A stretch of 64,000 bases of DNA, from contig NC_084462.1 of assembly GCF_027409185.1 (NCBI RefSeq), positions 179,666,071 through 179,730,070 on the forward strand, written 5' to 3'. Every line of letters begins with the position of its first letter. The first letter of the stretch is position 1. The position numbers were made by a program, and so were the translations under genes. This DNA is from Cynocephalus volans (Eukaryota; Chordata; Mammalia; Dermoptera; Cynocephalidae). The notes beneath the pieces are model-generated. The model had not been told where the DNA came from and did no database searches. It worked only from the letters and a program-made list of their open reading frames with translations. Of this stretch, positions 10,826 to 21,675 are shown one piece after another.

Positions 10826-12853
10826 GCTAGAATGTATTTTATTTTTATCTGTTATTCTAGTGGTATGGATTTCTACCACAAACGCTATGGAAGAATAGTA
10901 GTGACACAATATACACTGTTATTTACGACAAGGTTAATATGCTAAAGTTTTCTCAAACATCACTGATGCCAGAGAACATGCGTGATGAGCTCCCTTAACC
11001 GTGTACACTGAGTTCTACACTGGAACTTGTTTTTACATTCCACACATGTTGCAGAACTTAACCAATGATGCCACTGAGGATAGTAATGGCAACTCAAACA
11101 GATATTATTAAAACAGATAAAAGGAGGGGGAAAAAAACGTAGGCTTTCAGATTATAAATTAAGGAGAGATTCACTGGTAATCAGTTATACCATTACATTT
11201 TGAAGTCTTATCAAGCAAGCTATCTGAAGTGTTTGTACATTTATGTTTTAAAATAAACATAAGAAAAACAAATACAAAATGTATCCATGGGTACTTTAGA
11301 AATCTGTTAAAGACCTTCTCTCCCAGGAGCCCATACTGGCCACCCCTGGAAGGCTGGTATTTAAAAGAGCAGGCCTAATTAAGCCCATTAGTCATGTTAT
11401 GCCCTAAAGCTCTACTATAGTAATTGGCCTTGCTGGATTAGATCACAAACAAGGAATATACACAGTCCAATTTGCTTGACAAGGGAAATACAAACATTTC
11501 CACTTAGAGCTTACACAGAATGTGCTTAAACTGGGTTTCCCAGTGGAGAACCATCACAACACCATTCAGAGAGAACTGTTCCATCAGGTATAGCACTTGA
11601 GCCACAGAGAACCATTATTCTAGGGTGATCTATTTCGAAATATAACGTTATCTGGGATTAATCATTAAAATAAGTCAGATTTGTGGAATCAATAACCTCA
11701 TGAATATAACTCATATAACAGATAAGATGTTTGCCCAGGATAGGGGAGTATATTTCACTCATCTCATTTCCGTACTGCCTAGGTTCAGTGTTTTCAACAA
11801 AATAAATGTTTAGTTAGTATACTCTATCGAATTATCTATGGGAAGACTTACCTTGCTTTGAAATACACTGTAGTCAATATCCTTTAATCACTAGCTGTGT
11901 TGACATTTCATACTCTACCTGGTCTAATTCTGCTTGCAACCAGGATGCTCTTTGAAAATCAAACATTTAACCAATGTTCCTGCTCAAGGACCATCTGAAA
12001 TCAGGAAAGGGACTGAGATAGACAAGCAGGCTCACCTTGTCTGTTTTCTTGTTCTCAATCTAACATGCACCAGGACACTGAAGCAGAATTTGAAAGCTGA
12101 TGTTCTGAAAAAAGCTAGACACAAAAGACTATATGCTACCTAATTATATAGCATTCAAACACAGTCTGAACCGATCCATGGTGGCAGGAGTCAGGATCAA
12201 TTGAAGAGGTGTGAAGACAGCTTCAAGGTGCTGCTATGCTGGTTCTTACTTTGGGTGCTATTTATGCAGGCGTAGTCATTTTGTGACAATTCAGTGAGCT
12301 GCCTCCTTATGATCACCATACTTTCTGCATGAATGGTGTATTTCAATTTAAGCAGTTTACTTAAACTAAAAGAAAAAGAAAAAGAAAAAAGGGCTCTGCT
12401 CTCTATCATAATCTCTGTGATCCAGTGTCATTTCTTCAGTCCTGTTCAAACTGTGTATGCCTTCAGCCACTGTCGCCCCTCATAACCCCCAGATTCTCAC
12501 CTATCCCCCAGGAGACTCCCTGCTTTAGTGAGCTGTTGTTACTGAAAGACGTGCATCTTATTCTTTAGGAGCAGGAAAGAACTTTGAGTACTGGATTAAC
12601 AGCAGGAGACAGAGGAGAAAGAGCTGACAGTGTCTCTCAGTGTACTGGTGCTACCAGTGTGGCTCAGCTATTTTGCCAAAAGTAAATCTCCGAAACATCA
12701 AGTACTTCTATTACAAACACATTTCAGGGTCGGATGCAAATTTACTTCTGAATTTTTCATCATTAAATTTTGGTCTCATTGTGTAACCGCTCATCTCTTA
12801 AGTGTGTGCCAGCTGACTGCATTTGTCAAAGAATACCTTGGAAGAGTTATTCT

Positions 12854-12948
12854 TTTTTTTTTTTTTTGGTGGCTCGTTGGTATGGGGATCTGAACCCTTG
12901 ACCTTGGTGTTATAACCACACTCTAACCAACTGAGCTAACTGGCCAGC
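12854..12948 (-). mobile_element. tRNA-Ile SINE monomer
   Basis: Reverse-oriented monomer with a T-run; the exact 15-bp target duplication tggaagagttattct is at 12839-12853 and 12949-12963. Confidence 0.9.
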
Positions 12949-13333
12949 TGGAAGAGTTATTCTAAACTGTATTAAGTATTGCTTGTTGATTAAAATAATG
13001 AACATAATTGTAGACACTAAGAATTACTAACTAAAAACATTTACTAAATATTATTCAAATTTAATGTTAACTGGACAAAAATATCACTGTCAACTTCCCA
13101 AAATGGGCTTATGGAGTAAATAATCAACATTTGGGTCCTTTATTTTAAATTTTTGTTTTAAAACAACTTAGCCTAATTCACTGAGACCTAACTGGTGAGT
13201 AGACCTCTTTCTGTAAATAATCAACTTCTTTTTTTTTGATGTTACTTTCTTTCAGTACTATTTATTTCCTTTAATATGTAATGGTTTATTTGGGGTCCAA
13301 ACAGTCAAAGTAAAATACTGGGGTAACTGTAAG

Positions 13334-13618
13334 ATGGTTGACACAATTTGGTCACAAGCAAGGAAGAGCTTTTTGAAGAGGGCAGCAAGGGTGGGAAGTG
13401 ATGGAAAAGGAATTTATGGAGATGATGCTGGGGGGCCTAAGAGTGGAGGCACCCCAGAAGGAAATGAAGTGCCTATGTTCCAGTTAAAGATGCAGACTGA
13501 CAATGATCCTTCTGAAAATTACTATAACAACAGCAAAGAAATCTTTAAAAAAGGCATAACCCCACGGGGACAAAGGAAACAGGAAGAAGACAACAGCAAC
13601 AAGATTTCAGAAGCTTAA
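13334..13618 (+). other. Unrecognised 94-codon open frame in a WARS1 intron
   Basis: ATG-initiated frame opposite to WARS1, encoding a polar, charged peptide rich in Asp, Glu, Lys, Asn and Gly (e.g. GGTPEGNEVPMFQLKMQTDN). I do not recognise any domain. The surrounding purine-rich text continues into a retroelement relic from about 13.86 kb, so the frame may be a by-product of purine-rich repeat sequence that makes few stops. No splice sites, promoter or poly(A) signal single it out. I would not call it a gene on this evidence. Confidence 0.15.
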
Positions 13619-13859
13619 AAGCTGATGTATGACTAGTGACTGACCGAGCACAGGAGAAAAGCAAATGCCAAGGCATCGTGGAAATACTGTCCTGGGCAGT
13701 GACTGCACTTAACGCTGCTGTGGAATCCCCCGAAGGCTCAGGCATTAATGGCCTCAGGTATTTATGGGAGTGGGGTTATAAAAACAGGAACACTGGTTGA
13801 AGGTCTGTTCAAGAAGTAGCTATTCAGACCACCCCACCTAGGAGTGCCACCCCTCCCCC

Positions 13860-15200
13860 AACCACAGGTTTCGGGTGGAGAGAGGACCGAATTACAAGTG
13901 CCTGGACTTGGGGCATTACGCACAGTCGGGGGCAGGGGCAGAGCATGGAGAAGGGGGAGCTTCCAGGAGGGGTCACTTGGCTGTGGAAGACTGGCAGCCA
14001 GACTTACACCTTCTGCACAGCAGACTGCAGGAGCTTTCTCTGAGGAATCGGACTAACCTCAAAGAAAAGAGCTAAAGACCCTGGTGCTGAAGATCTGTTC
14101 CCTGATAAAAGGGAGCAGCCTGATCGCGCTCCGGGGAAGCGGAACCTACACTGGTCAAGTTCCTCCCGCACGCACAGAGCACCCAGTAGCTTTCAGCGCT
14201 CCCTCTAAAACACGAGCGGGCAGCATGGAGGCAACAACCATTCACGAAAGGCAGATGGAAAAAAAATTAACTTAGAGGAAACTGAGATTACAAAGGGGGC
14301 AAAGAACATCAGGAAAACTGTCATCAAGATCCCAGAGATAAAAAAGGATGGTCGTGTACTCATGGAATCAGATGAGGATGTGATAAGAAAGGAAACTTCA
14401 GAGATTAAATGAGCTCTTGGAAGTTAAAACTAATAGGAGAAATGAAAAACAAGAGGAGGGTTGGGAGTTGAACAAATATCCCAGAAAGAAAAACACAAAG
14501 TCAAAAAATAAGAAAATCAGAGCAATAGTTTCTCAGTAAAAAAAGTCTATAAAGAGAGAAGAGAGAAAACAGAAGAGTTCAAAGAAGTAATACGATTTCT
14601 GAGAATTAAAGGTCATGAGTTTCTAGTCTGAAAGGTGCACTGAGCCTCCATCCCAAGAAATTTCAGAACACTGGAAAAAAGAGATCCTGCCAACCTCTAG
14701 AGAGAAAAAACAGAGGAATGGTGTCTGTCTTCTCCACAGCAACCCCAGAAACTAGGTGATGCTGGAGCAACAGCTTCAGAATCCTAGGGATATCATCCCG
14801 AACTCTATACCTGGCTTCATTATCAGTCAAGTTTTAGGTAAAATAAACAAACATGTTTTCTGATGTGCAAGATCTCAAAAAAATTACTCCCTTTGCACTA
14901 ACTTTTTAAGAAATCATTGGAACGTTTGCTCTGCCAAAACAGAGTGAAGCAAGGAGGAATATGACACAGGATCAGGAAACAGGGGCATAACAGACAGAGG
15001 TGAGGGGAGCCCCTGGGCTGACAGTAAAAGAGGACCCCAGGATGGGCAGCGTGAGAGGCAAGGGCCACCAGTCCAGAGGGGAAGCAGGCACAAGTAAGGA
15101 CTTTTTCAAGAAGATAAACTTGATAGGGTAGTTAATGTGAGTATGTTGAGAGGAGATTCATCTAACTGTGGGAGAGCTTGGAGATACATTATCATTAGTA
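13860..15200 (+). mobile_element. Old non-LTR retroelement relic (L1M/HAL1-like, family name uncertain)
   Basis: The text follows a common eutherian repeat. Successive landmarks are 'ctaataggagaaatgaaaaa' (about 14430), 'tttcagaacactggaaaaaa' (14660), 'ctagagagaaaaaacagagg' (14697) and 'gaactctatacctggcttca' (14800), then 'gtgcaagatctcaaaaaaat' (14865) and 'gataaacttgataggg' (15112). I recall this order from many mammalian introns and believe it is of L1M/HAL1 lineage, but cannot prove the name. No intact reading frame. Confidence 0.5.
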
Positions 15201-15365
15201 CATAAAAAAAGCCAAGCAAACAAAAATTAAGACAAACATTAATGCCAGAGAAAATAAGCTGGACAGGAAAGGAAAAGTATTCATATTACACTTAACAGTT
15301 CAGGTATCTATAGTGTTTACATAGTTATTATAATGTCAATACTAACACTGACCTAACTACAATTA

Positions 15366-15411
15366 CAATATATACTGGGAGGCTGGAGTTCCAGTCTCCC
15401 AGTATATATTG
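15366..15411. other. 21-bp near-perfect hairpin with 4-base loop
   Basis: The arms are 15366-15386 and 15391-15411, around the loop agtt. Inside them, aatatatactgggaggctgg pairs with ccagtctcccagtatatatt over 20 positions with one G-T wobble, and C15366 pairs with G15411. It is about 410 bp downstream of the first coding exon's donor in the WARS1 transcript. Short inverted repeats this perfect are rare by chance. It could be a foldback relic of a mobile element, a cruciform-forming site or a small RNA hairpin. The stem is on the short side for a pre-miRNA and the loop is very tight. Confidence 0.6.
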
Positions 15412-15816
15412 ACAGCAGGTGTTTCTAACAGTGTGAATTCCTCATTTCTACAGTGAAAGCCCCAAACTTGAAGATTAACAAGTAGCAATATAATAAGAAT
15501 GATGTTTGAGATGGGGAGGAACACACCCAAAGAATCAGCTAAAGGAATTGAAAATACTTGTGTCTGGGAGCAGGACATGGAGAAAGGTGGGTCAGAGTAC
15601 TGCTATATTTCACAGAGGCTTTGGGGACCACTGACTCTTTAGAGCACAGCCATCATAATGTTGATAAAAGGAAAAATATATTTAAAATTATAACCAAAAC
15701 ATCTCAGTCACTGAAGGAACTGAATCCTAGAACAGTCTACGCTAAAGCCACACAACCGTATAGACTTGGGAGGCTCAGATGCATGTGTGGAGGGAGAATC
15801 CAACAAAATCAGGTAC

Positions 15817-15992
15817 CTCTTTTGCCTTTGTGGCTTTGAGGGACCTCACGAGCTCCCCTTGAGCAGCTATGCTGTTGAACAGCTCCAGCGGAGAGGCACA
15901 GGGCTCGCCTTTGGGCATGTCTGCCATCTTCCAGGACCTAAGTTGACGGCTGGCTAGCGTGTCAAAGGATTTGTTCAGAGGTTGACAGAAGA
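15817..15992 (-). CDS. WARS1: WARS1 first coding exon (start codon at 15927-15925; WHEP domain start)
   Basis: Exon on the minus strand with acceptor ttccctacacag (15993 upward) and donor AAAGAG|GTACCT (intron from 15816). It carries 65 nt of 5' UTR and 111 nt of coding sequence (15817-15927). The protein starts MADMPKGEPCASPLELFNSI and continues AAQGELVRSLKATKAKE, the first helix of the WHEP domain that eukaryotic WARS1 has added to the core enzyme. The MADMP start matches the rodent protein; human begins at the second Met (MPNSEP). The ATG context is AAGATGG (purine at -3, G at +4), a good Kozak match. WARS1 charges tRNA-Trp in the cytosol; secreted fragments are angiostatic and the gene is interferon-gamma inducible. 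Confidence 0.96.
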
Positions 15993-16044
15993 CTGTGTAG
16001 GGAAAAAGGAGAGAGAAAAAGGGCAATTAAGAAACCATTGCAGC

Positions 16045-16163
16045 CGAGGGGCTGGCCGGGTTGCTCAGTTGGTTACAGAGCAGCCTTGTAACACCAAGGT
16101 CAAGAGTTCAATGGTTCCCTGTACCGGCCAGATGCCAAAAACCCAAAAACAACAAAAAACCTC
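16045..16163 (+). mobile_element. tRNA-Ile SINE monomer, only 52 bp from a WARS1 exon
   Basis: Forward monomer: 'gttgctcagttggttacaga' (A-box), 'tcaagagttcaatggttccc' (B-box region), 'accggccagatgcc' then CAAAAA-type tail. Target duplication accattgcagc at 16034-16044 and 16164-16174. It lies antisense to WARS1 just upstream of the acceptor at 15993. Confidence 0.85.
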
Positions 16164-16744
16164 ACCATTGCAGCTGTTTTTCCTTTCCTGTATCTAGTCC
16201 TTCTTTCCAAAAAGGTTGTGAGATGAGTCATACTACAGGACATGGAAAATATAACATTAATAAAAATACCGGCAGAAACTTGGGGCCATGGAAAAAAGGA
16301 AAAGAAGAACAAATGACGACGATGAGGACCAAAGGAGTTGCTATGATATACTGACTTAAGGTCTGCAAAAGAGGATCCCTCCTAGTCTGACCAATTTGCA
16401 TCTGTGGTGCCGCTGTGCCTCACCCAGTGCCCAGGACACAGTTGGGACTTGTGTTTGCTCAGGGAATAAATACCAATGTGCTTTAATAAACCTAAGTTCA
16501 CTAGAGCTAAAAACATTTGGCAAATTGCTATTTGCTCTTTATCCTAATTGCCTTAGGGGCAAATTCTCAGACAAAGCAAGATCTGGGGTGGAGGACAGGG
16601 CCTTATCCATTCTGGGCTCCAAATGAGGTAAGGACTATATATGGTGTGTCCATTCCACATGCTGCTTTATTTAACCAAACCTCTGAAGGTGTGCCTGAGC
16701 CTTCTATTAGTCATTTTTCACCATCAACCTTGAAAAAGGTAAGA

Positions 16745-16925
16745 CATAGGGCAGGCAGAGACTGGGTCCCCATCTTGGGTCAGTCACTTCCCCCTTCTGA
16801 GTGTCAGTTTCCTCATCTATAAAAATGGCACCACCAGGAATCTCTTCACCTACCTCAGGGGTTGTTATGAGAACAAAATGAGAAAAAAAATGACATAGGA
16901 GCACTTTGTAAACTGTAAAGCAAGA
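16745..16925 (+). repeat. MIR SINE relic
   Basis: Sense MIR text: 'gggtcagtcacttccccctt', 'gtgtcagtttcctcatctat', 'gttgttatgagaacaaaatg'. Confidence 0.75.
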
Positions 16926-17044
16926 CGTAATTACAACGAGTATTGTTATTGGATTTATTTTTGTTTGTTAGGGTTCTAGGGTGTGGTTGAAATCCAGCTT
17001 CATCTTAACTTGCTGCAATACCTTGAATGAGGAGAACAACATCG

Positions 17045-17270
17045 AGGCTAATGACAGAGCAGCTAACTCTGAGCACTTCTGTATCTGGTACTGATCTAAG
17101 CACTTTTCACATATTAATTCATTTAAGTCTTACAGCAATCCTGAAGTAGATTTCTTATCTCCACAGATAAGGCACGGAGGGGTTAAAAAACTTGCCCAAG
17201 ATAACACAGCAAATAAGTGGCAGAAATGGCCAAACTCAAGTAGTTTGACCCTAGAGCCTATGTTATCCTA
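17045..17270 (-). repeat. MIR SINE relic
   Basis: Antisense MIR text: 'actgatctaagcacttttca', 'ggcacggaggggtt', 'cttgcccaagataacacagc'. Confidence 0.8.
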
Positions 17271-17364
17271 CAAAGTATTTAACTCTGAACCAAACACAAA
17301 TTTGAGGTGTAATTTACTTTTATTTATACATTTGTTAAATATTTGTTTTAAAAGTGTTAAACCA

Positions 17365-17529
17365 GGGCTGGCCCGTGGCTCACTCGGGAGAGTACAGTGC
17401 TGATAACACCAAGGCCATGGGTTCAGATCCTGTATAGGGATGGCCGGTTGGCTCACTGGCTGAGCGTGGTGCTGACAACACCAAGCCAAGGGTTAAGACC
17501 CCCTTACCGGTCATCTTTAAAAAAAAAAA
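17365..17529 (+). mobile_element. tRNA-Ile SINE dimer with duplicated 3' flank
   Basis: Forward dimer with target duplication aaagtgttaaacca at 17351-17364 and 17530-17543. A third near-copy (aaagtgttaagcca) follows another A-run at about 17565-17578, so the A-tail and flank were duplicated again after insertion. Confidence 0.88.
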
Positions 17530-18169
17530 AAAGTGTTAAACCAATGTTAATCTAAAAAAAAAAAAAAGTGTTAAGCCAGTCTTAATCAACTAAACCAATC
17601 TTAATCTAAGTAAATGAAACCACAATACTGAAACCAGGATGGGGCAGCAGCCAGTTTCTTTCTCCTCCTTGCTGGGAATTACCTCAATTCCCAGAAAGGG
17701 AAATTTGGTAAGGCAACTGACTTATACAACAAAGCAACCAGTTTAGAACAGGCCTGTGAAAAAGAATAGGAATGTGGAAGTACCTTCTGCCTAGAGCTAG
17801 AGAGGAGAATCACTCGGGCTCTGCATTCCTTCCCTAACAACAAGCTGGAATTAGTCCTTACCCATTTCTTTCTGGGGGTCTTTGCCCATATCAAATAACA
17901 AAGTAATAAAAAATTATTTCTAGCTACAAATGATCAAACATCAAGTCTAGATATTTTACACGTCATCTCAAATTCTCCCAACTTGCAAAGTTGAAGGTTA
18001 CTGTATATACTCTGCATTAGCATATAAGAGGCTGACAGATCAGGGAACTCAGAACCCTTCTGAGGTTCCAACACCAGGGAGTAGCAAAATCTGATGCCAA
18101 AGCCCCTCTCGACCATGTGTTCTCTCAGAATTCCAGCTTCCCCTGCTGCCTGAAATGGCTTACACCCTC

Positions 18170-18450
18170 CTCTGCCTGGACATGCTGAGTATCTTTCCAA
18201 TTCAAACCTCAGCTCTTCTTCATAGCCTACCTGACAGCTGTGCCTCTGGTGCCAAGACGGTCACTCCTCCTCTGTGATCCCCAAGCATTCATTCCCTTAG
18301 TAACTTTATTAAAGCACATACACTGCATTTTAGTTATTTGTGCCTCTTCCAGTAGACTGTGAAAGCAAGCACTGAGTTTATTCTTCCACGTACTTCTAGT
18401 ACCTGGTACACAGTGAGCTTAGCAACAAACATTTACTGAATGAATAAATC
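18170..18450 (+). repeat. L2 (LINE-2) 3' end relic
   Basis: Typical L2 tail: 'agtagactgtgaaagcaagc', 'agtacctggtacacagtgag', 'atttactgaatgaataaatc'. Confidence 0.7.
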
Positions 18451-19570
18451 TTGTAAGTCATCTAGTTCAACTCTTTTTCCTCTGAGATATTATAAGTGTC
18501 CACTTATAATATCTTTGCAAGCACTTGTTCCAGTTGAAGGTTAATTCCCTCATCTAGACTTTAGACAGCCTCTTGTTTAACCTCCTGACAATGAGCTGAG
18601 TTGAGTTTGGGGGAGCTAGACCGGTTTCCTAGCATTTTCTTCAGGTTTCATATCCCTTGTCTGGTTTCTTCACCCATTGCTAACATCTGTCCACCATCAT
18701 GGTCAGTCTTTCTAGTGTTCCCTCTGGTTTACCACATCCTTCCAAAATGTGGTGCCATGCATGAAAGCCAACAGGCAGTAGAAGTAAGGTCCTTTGAATA
18801 GGACCAAAATCAAGTTAGATCAAAATTATCCTTAAAAATTCCTAGGGAAAGTGACAGGTAGAATGATCAGATGAGACCTGGACAGCCAATCTCTCACTGT
18901 AACAGAGCAGATAACTGTTTCTTTGGTAGAAGATGAACTAGAAGAATTGGGCCTGCATTTAGAGTCCATGTTACAGGGAAAAACATTTAACTTTAAAGAT
19001 CAGAATCCCATTTAAGAAGAGGCACACAGAATTAAATCAGACTGGGGGAATGGTAGATGAGGTCTCCCTTCTCATGATCACAAAGCATATACTCACTGTG
19101 TGGGAATCACCCACACTATTTAAATCTTTTGTATACGTGTGTGTGTGTGTATGATGCAACTTCTTAAGTGAGCACATCTTCTTCAGTTCATGCATATATC
19201 CATTTACCCTGTTTATTGTATTCTTCTTTTTTCAACCACCTAGTTAACATCCTCCTTTATTTCTTATTAACTTTTAGAATTCAGCTTAACTTCAGACGTT
19301 TTTAACCTGGAGTTCCTGAACCTCTGAAATTACATCAAAGTTGAAAGAGTTTGAAAAGGCTTCACTACCTTTTCAAAGAGATCTAAGATACCAAAAGATT
19401 AAGGACCATTGTCTTAAGTGTTTTCTACCTGGGAGACCAGTTTGATTCCCCAAAGGGGAGCCAAAAAAAAAAAAAAGGAAAAAAAAATTGTTTACTACAT
19501 GAATTGCCTTTGTTAAGGAAAGTTCCTTTATCTATTTAACAAATACTATAAAACAAAGAAATGAAGTTTT

Positions 19571-19743
19571 TTTTTTTTTTTTTTTTTTAAAAGATGACCG
19601 GTAAGGGGATCTTAACCCTTGACTTGGTGTTGTCAGCACCACGCTCAACCAGTGAGCTAACCGGCCATCCCTATATAGGATCCGAACCCGCGGCCTTGGT
19701 GTTCTCAGCACCACACTCTCCCGAGTGAGCCACAGGCCAGCCC
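19571..19743 (-). mobile_element. tRNA-Ile SINE dimer
   Basis: Reverse dimer; target duplication aagaaatgaagtttt at 19556-19570 and 19744-19758. Confidence 0.9.
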
Positions 19744-19857
19744 AAGAAATGAAGTTTTATGTGAAGTAATTTATTACTCCTCTAAACAAAGGTACTGGGG
19801 TCTAAAGAGAAAAACTGCCTATTCCACAGCAAATCACAGTAGTCATTTAAGTATCTA

Positions 19858-19940
19858 TTTTTTTTTTTTGGCATCTGGCAGTTATGGGGATCTGAACCTG
19901 TGACCTTGGTTTTATAAGGCTGAACTCTAACACAGCAGAC
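19858..19940 (-). mobile_element. Decayed tRNA-Ile SINE monomer
   Basis: T-run then 'ggcatctggcagttatgggg' and 'tgaccttggttttataaggc'. The tRNA head is eroded and no target duplication is clear. Confidence 0.65.
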
Positions 19941-20822
19941 CTTTAAAGCTAAAATAAACTCTTAAAACTTAACTCCCAATTCCCCTTCTTCAAAAACTTA
20001 AATCTTGTGCTCATTTGGAAAGATTCCATTGTTCTAGAGGAGCATAACAGCATTTAAAGAAACCAGGTACAGAACTGGAATGAAGAACAGGAAGAATTAT
20101 AGAACTGTCTAATAGAATAACATGATAATGACTTTGGCTGTAGCAAAAATCATCTCACAGATAAGATTAGGATACACCAATTCTGCAATTTGGTGAAAAG
20201 TGGTTTCAAGACAGCCAATTCTGGAGCAGCCAGGAAGAGCCAGATGGCCCAGGAAAGTTTCTGGATGCCTAGAATACCATCAGGACGTGGGATACAAACC
20301 TTCACATCCTGGCCCCAGAGTGTAGGTGACAATGAGTTTGCACTGGCAAGTTCCCAAAGGACCCTAAACTTTGGAAAAGATTATGTTCCACTTTTAAACA
20401 CTAAGAGGAAAGGTTATTTTCCCATCCAAATAATAAAATAAACTATCTTAAAAAGCAAAGACATCAATTTATATGATGCCAGGCATTAGATACTTTTGGG
20501 TACCACAATAAGAATGCTAATGTTTGGATGTTGACTGTTCAAGGAGACTGTAATAATGAAGAATATGACAGCCAACATGAAGTTACTGGAAGGCAAGCTA
20601 TGAATCCAAGCAGACAAACTGTATCTCATCCAGTATCTCTTTTCTCTATGGGAGCAGTCAATCACCTGAATTTTGGGTCAATAGAATGAAATAAAATGTA
20701 CAATAACCTACACCTAAGAGAGATAATCCTTTACCCCCTAAACCAAAGTTTCTGGCACTTTGGTAAGAGGCTGGTAAAAAACACTAACAAGCTCTAAGCC
20801 TGGCAAAAATGACAGTACATAC

Positions 20823-20885
20823 CTAGGTTGCAAAAGACACTGCAGAGGTGGCCACTGGTCACGCTGGGCAGTTGAGCAGCTGAGA
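20823..20885 (-). other. WARS1: Proposed proximal (interferon-inducible) WARS1 first exon, non-coding
   Basis: On the minus strand the sequence ends in CAACCTAG|GTATGT, a good splice donor (intron from 20822). The 5' end is inferred, about 25-30 bases below the TATA-like box at 20908-20916. The exon has no ATG. Human WARS1 uses at least two first exons, one several kb nearer the coding exons than the one facing WDR25, which fits this placement. The start position is a guess; the donor is seen directly. Confidence 0.5.
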
Positions 20886-20907
20886 CTGCCCTGCCCAGCC
20901 AGCCAGT

Positions 20908-21038
20908 CTTTAATAGTCTCCCCCTCTTTCTTTCAGTTTCCTTTTTAGAAAAGGCTTGGAGAAGAGCTCTTTCCTATTTACCCCACCCTTCAGCTTCCCG
21001 CACTTAGGGTTTCTTAGAAATCATTCAGATTCTCAGAA
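20908..21038 (-). promoter_or_regulatory. WARS1: Proposed interferon-response promoter of WARS1 (2 GAS, ISRE, TATA-like)
   Basis: Read on the minus strand, in order: GAS 1 TTCTGAGAA (21038-21030) and GAS 2 TTCTAAGAA (21019-21011), both of the form TTCNNNGAA. Then an ISRE/IRF site GAAACTGAAA (20940-20931), inside GGAAACTGAAAGAAAG, and CTATTAAAG as a TATA-like box (20916-20908). The two GAS sites are 19 bp apart. WARS1 is a classical interferon-gamma-induced gene using STAT1 and IRF1, and this order and spacing match such a promoter. The motifs are seen directly; function is inferred. Confidence 0.65.
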
Positions 21039-21319
21039 ACATTTGAGCCTCTTGACCAACTTCCTTGATGAAACTTGCAATCAGGGGTGGTGGTGGGGGG
21101 GGCCCGGGTGGAGACCAGTGAAACCCTCTTGAGCGCCCAGCCATTAACTGGTCATTGCATCAGCCACTCCTTACCCCACGATGGCCTCCATATAACCTCC
21201 CCACCCTCTTCCCTTTCCCCACCCTCAGCATCAGTGTGAGTAACTGAGTTTATGTGTAGTCGTGGGGGGCGGTAAAGGCGCGCTGTAAATTCTCTGCGGC
21301 TGTGGTTCACTGAGGCGGC

Positions 21320-21675
21320 GCAGTGCGGTGGAAAGATCATGAGTTCTAGGGTCAGAGAGACCTGGGTTTCAATCCCAGCTTGGGCATTTTCTTGCTTGGA
21401 GACCTTGGGCAAGTCTTATTACTTCTCTGCTCCTCCCTCGGTTTCCTCATCTGAGAAAGGGCATAAAGGGGCCGGCCTGTGGCTCACTTGGGAGAGCGTG
21501 GTGCTGATAACACCAAGTCAAGGGTTAAGATCCCCTTACCCGTCATCTTAAAGAGAGAGATAGAGAGAGAGAGAGAAAGGGCATAAAGAAGCCTCCTACC
21601 GTTACCGGTGAGGGGACTGAGTGCAGCACCTTAGTCAAAGCCCCTGGCACATGGCAGACACTAAATAAAAGTAGG
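21320..21675 (+). repeat. MIR SINE relic split by a younger SINE
   Basis: Sense MIR text 'tgagttctagggtcagagag', 'ttgggcaagtcttattactt' and 'ggtttcctcatctgagaaag' before 21468 resumes after 21573 with 'gcccctggcacatggcagac'. Confidence 0.8.
21469..21572 (+). mobile_element. tRNA-Ile SINE, recombinant monomer with a GA-rich tail
   Basis: The head is that of the first unit of a dimer (ggccggcctgtggctcactt) and the rest is that of the second unit (ccaagtcaagggttaagatc), so it looks like a dimer collapsed by recombination between units. The tail is (GA)n instead of A-rich. Target duplication gagaaagggcataaag at 21453-21468 and 21573-21588. Confidence 0.85.

Larger units (their letters stand above)
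10602..15816 (-). other. WARS1: WARS1 intron, 5.2 kb
   Basis: Intron between the first two coding exons. It holds a MIR (10635-10825), a SINE (12854-12948), an old retroelement relic (about 13860-15200) and a strong hairpin (15366-15411). The remaining parts, 10830-12850 and 12965-13320, are AT-rich unique sequence in which I see nothing further. Confidence 0.85.
15993..20822 (-). other. WARS1: WARS1 5'-UTR intron
   Basis: Intron between the first coding exon and the proposed proximal first exon. It contains four SINEs, two MIRs and an L2 (listed separately), plus one probable truncated SINE tail near 19435-19490 (A-run with 'ttgtttactac' and 'gtgttttctac' flanks). Unique sequence at 16170-16740, 18450-19430 and 19945-20800 shows nothing I can name. 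Confidence 0.7.

Noticed and set aside
15366..15411. Typical pre-miRNA
   Set aside because: The stem is only 21 bp and the loop is 4 bases, shorter than usual Drosha substrates. I keep it as a hairpin of unknown role.
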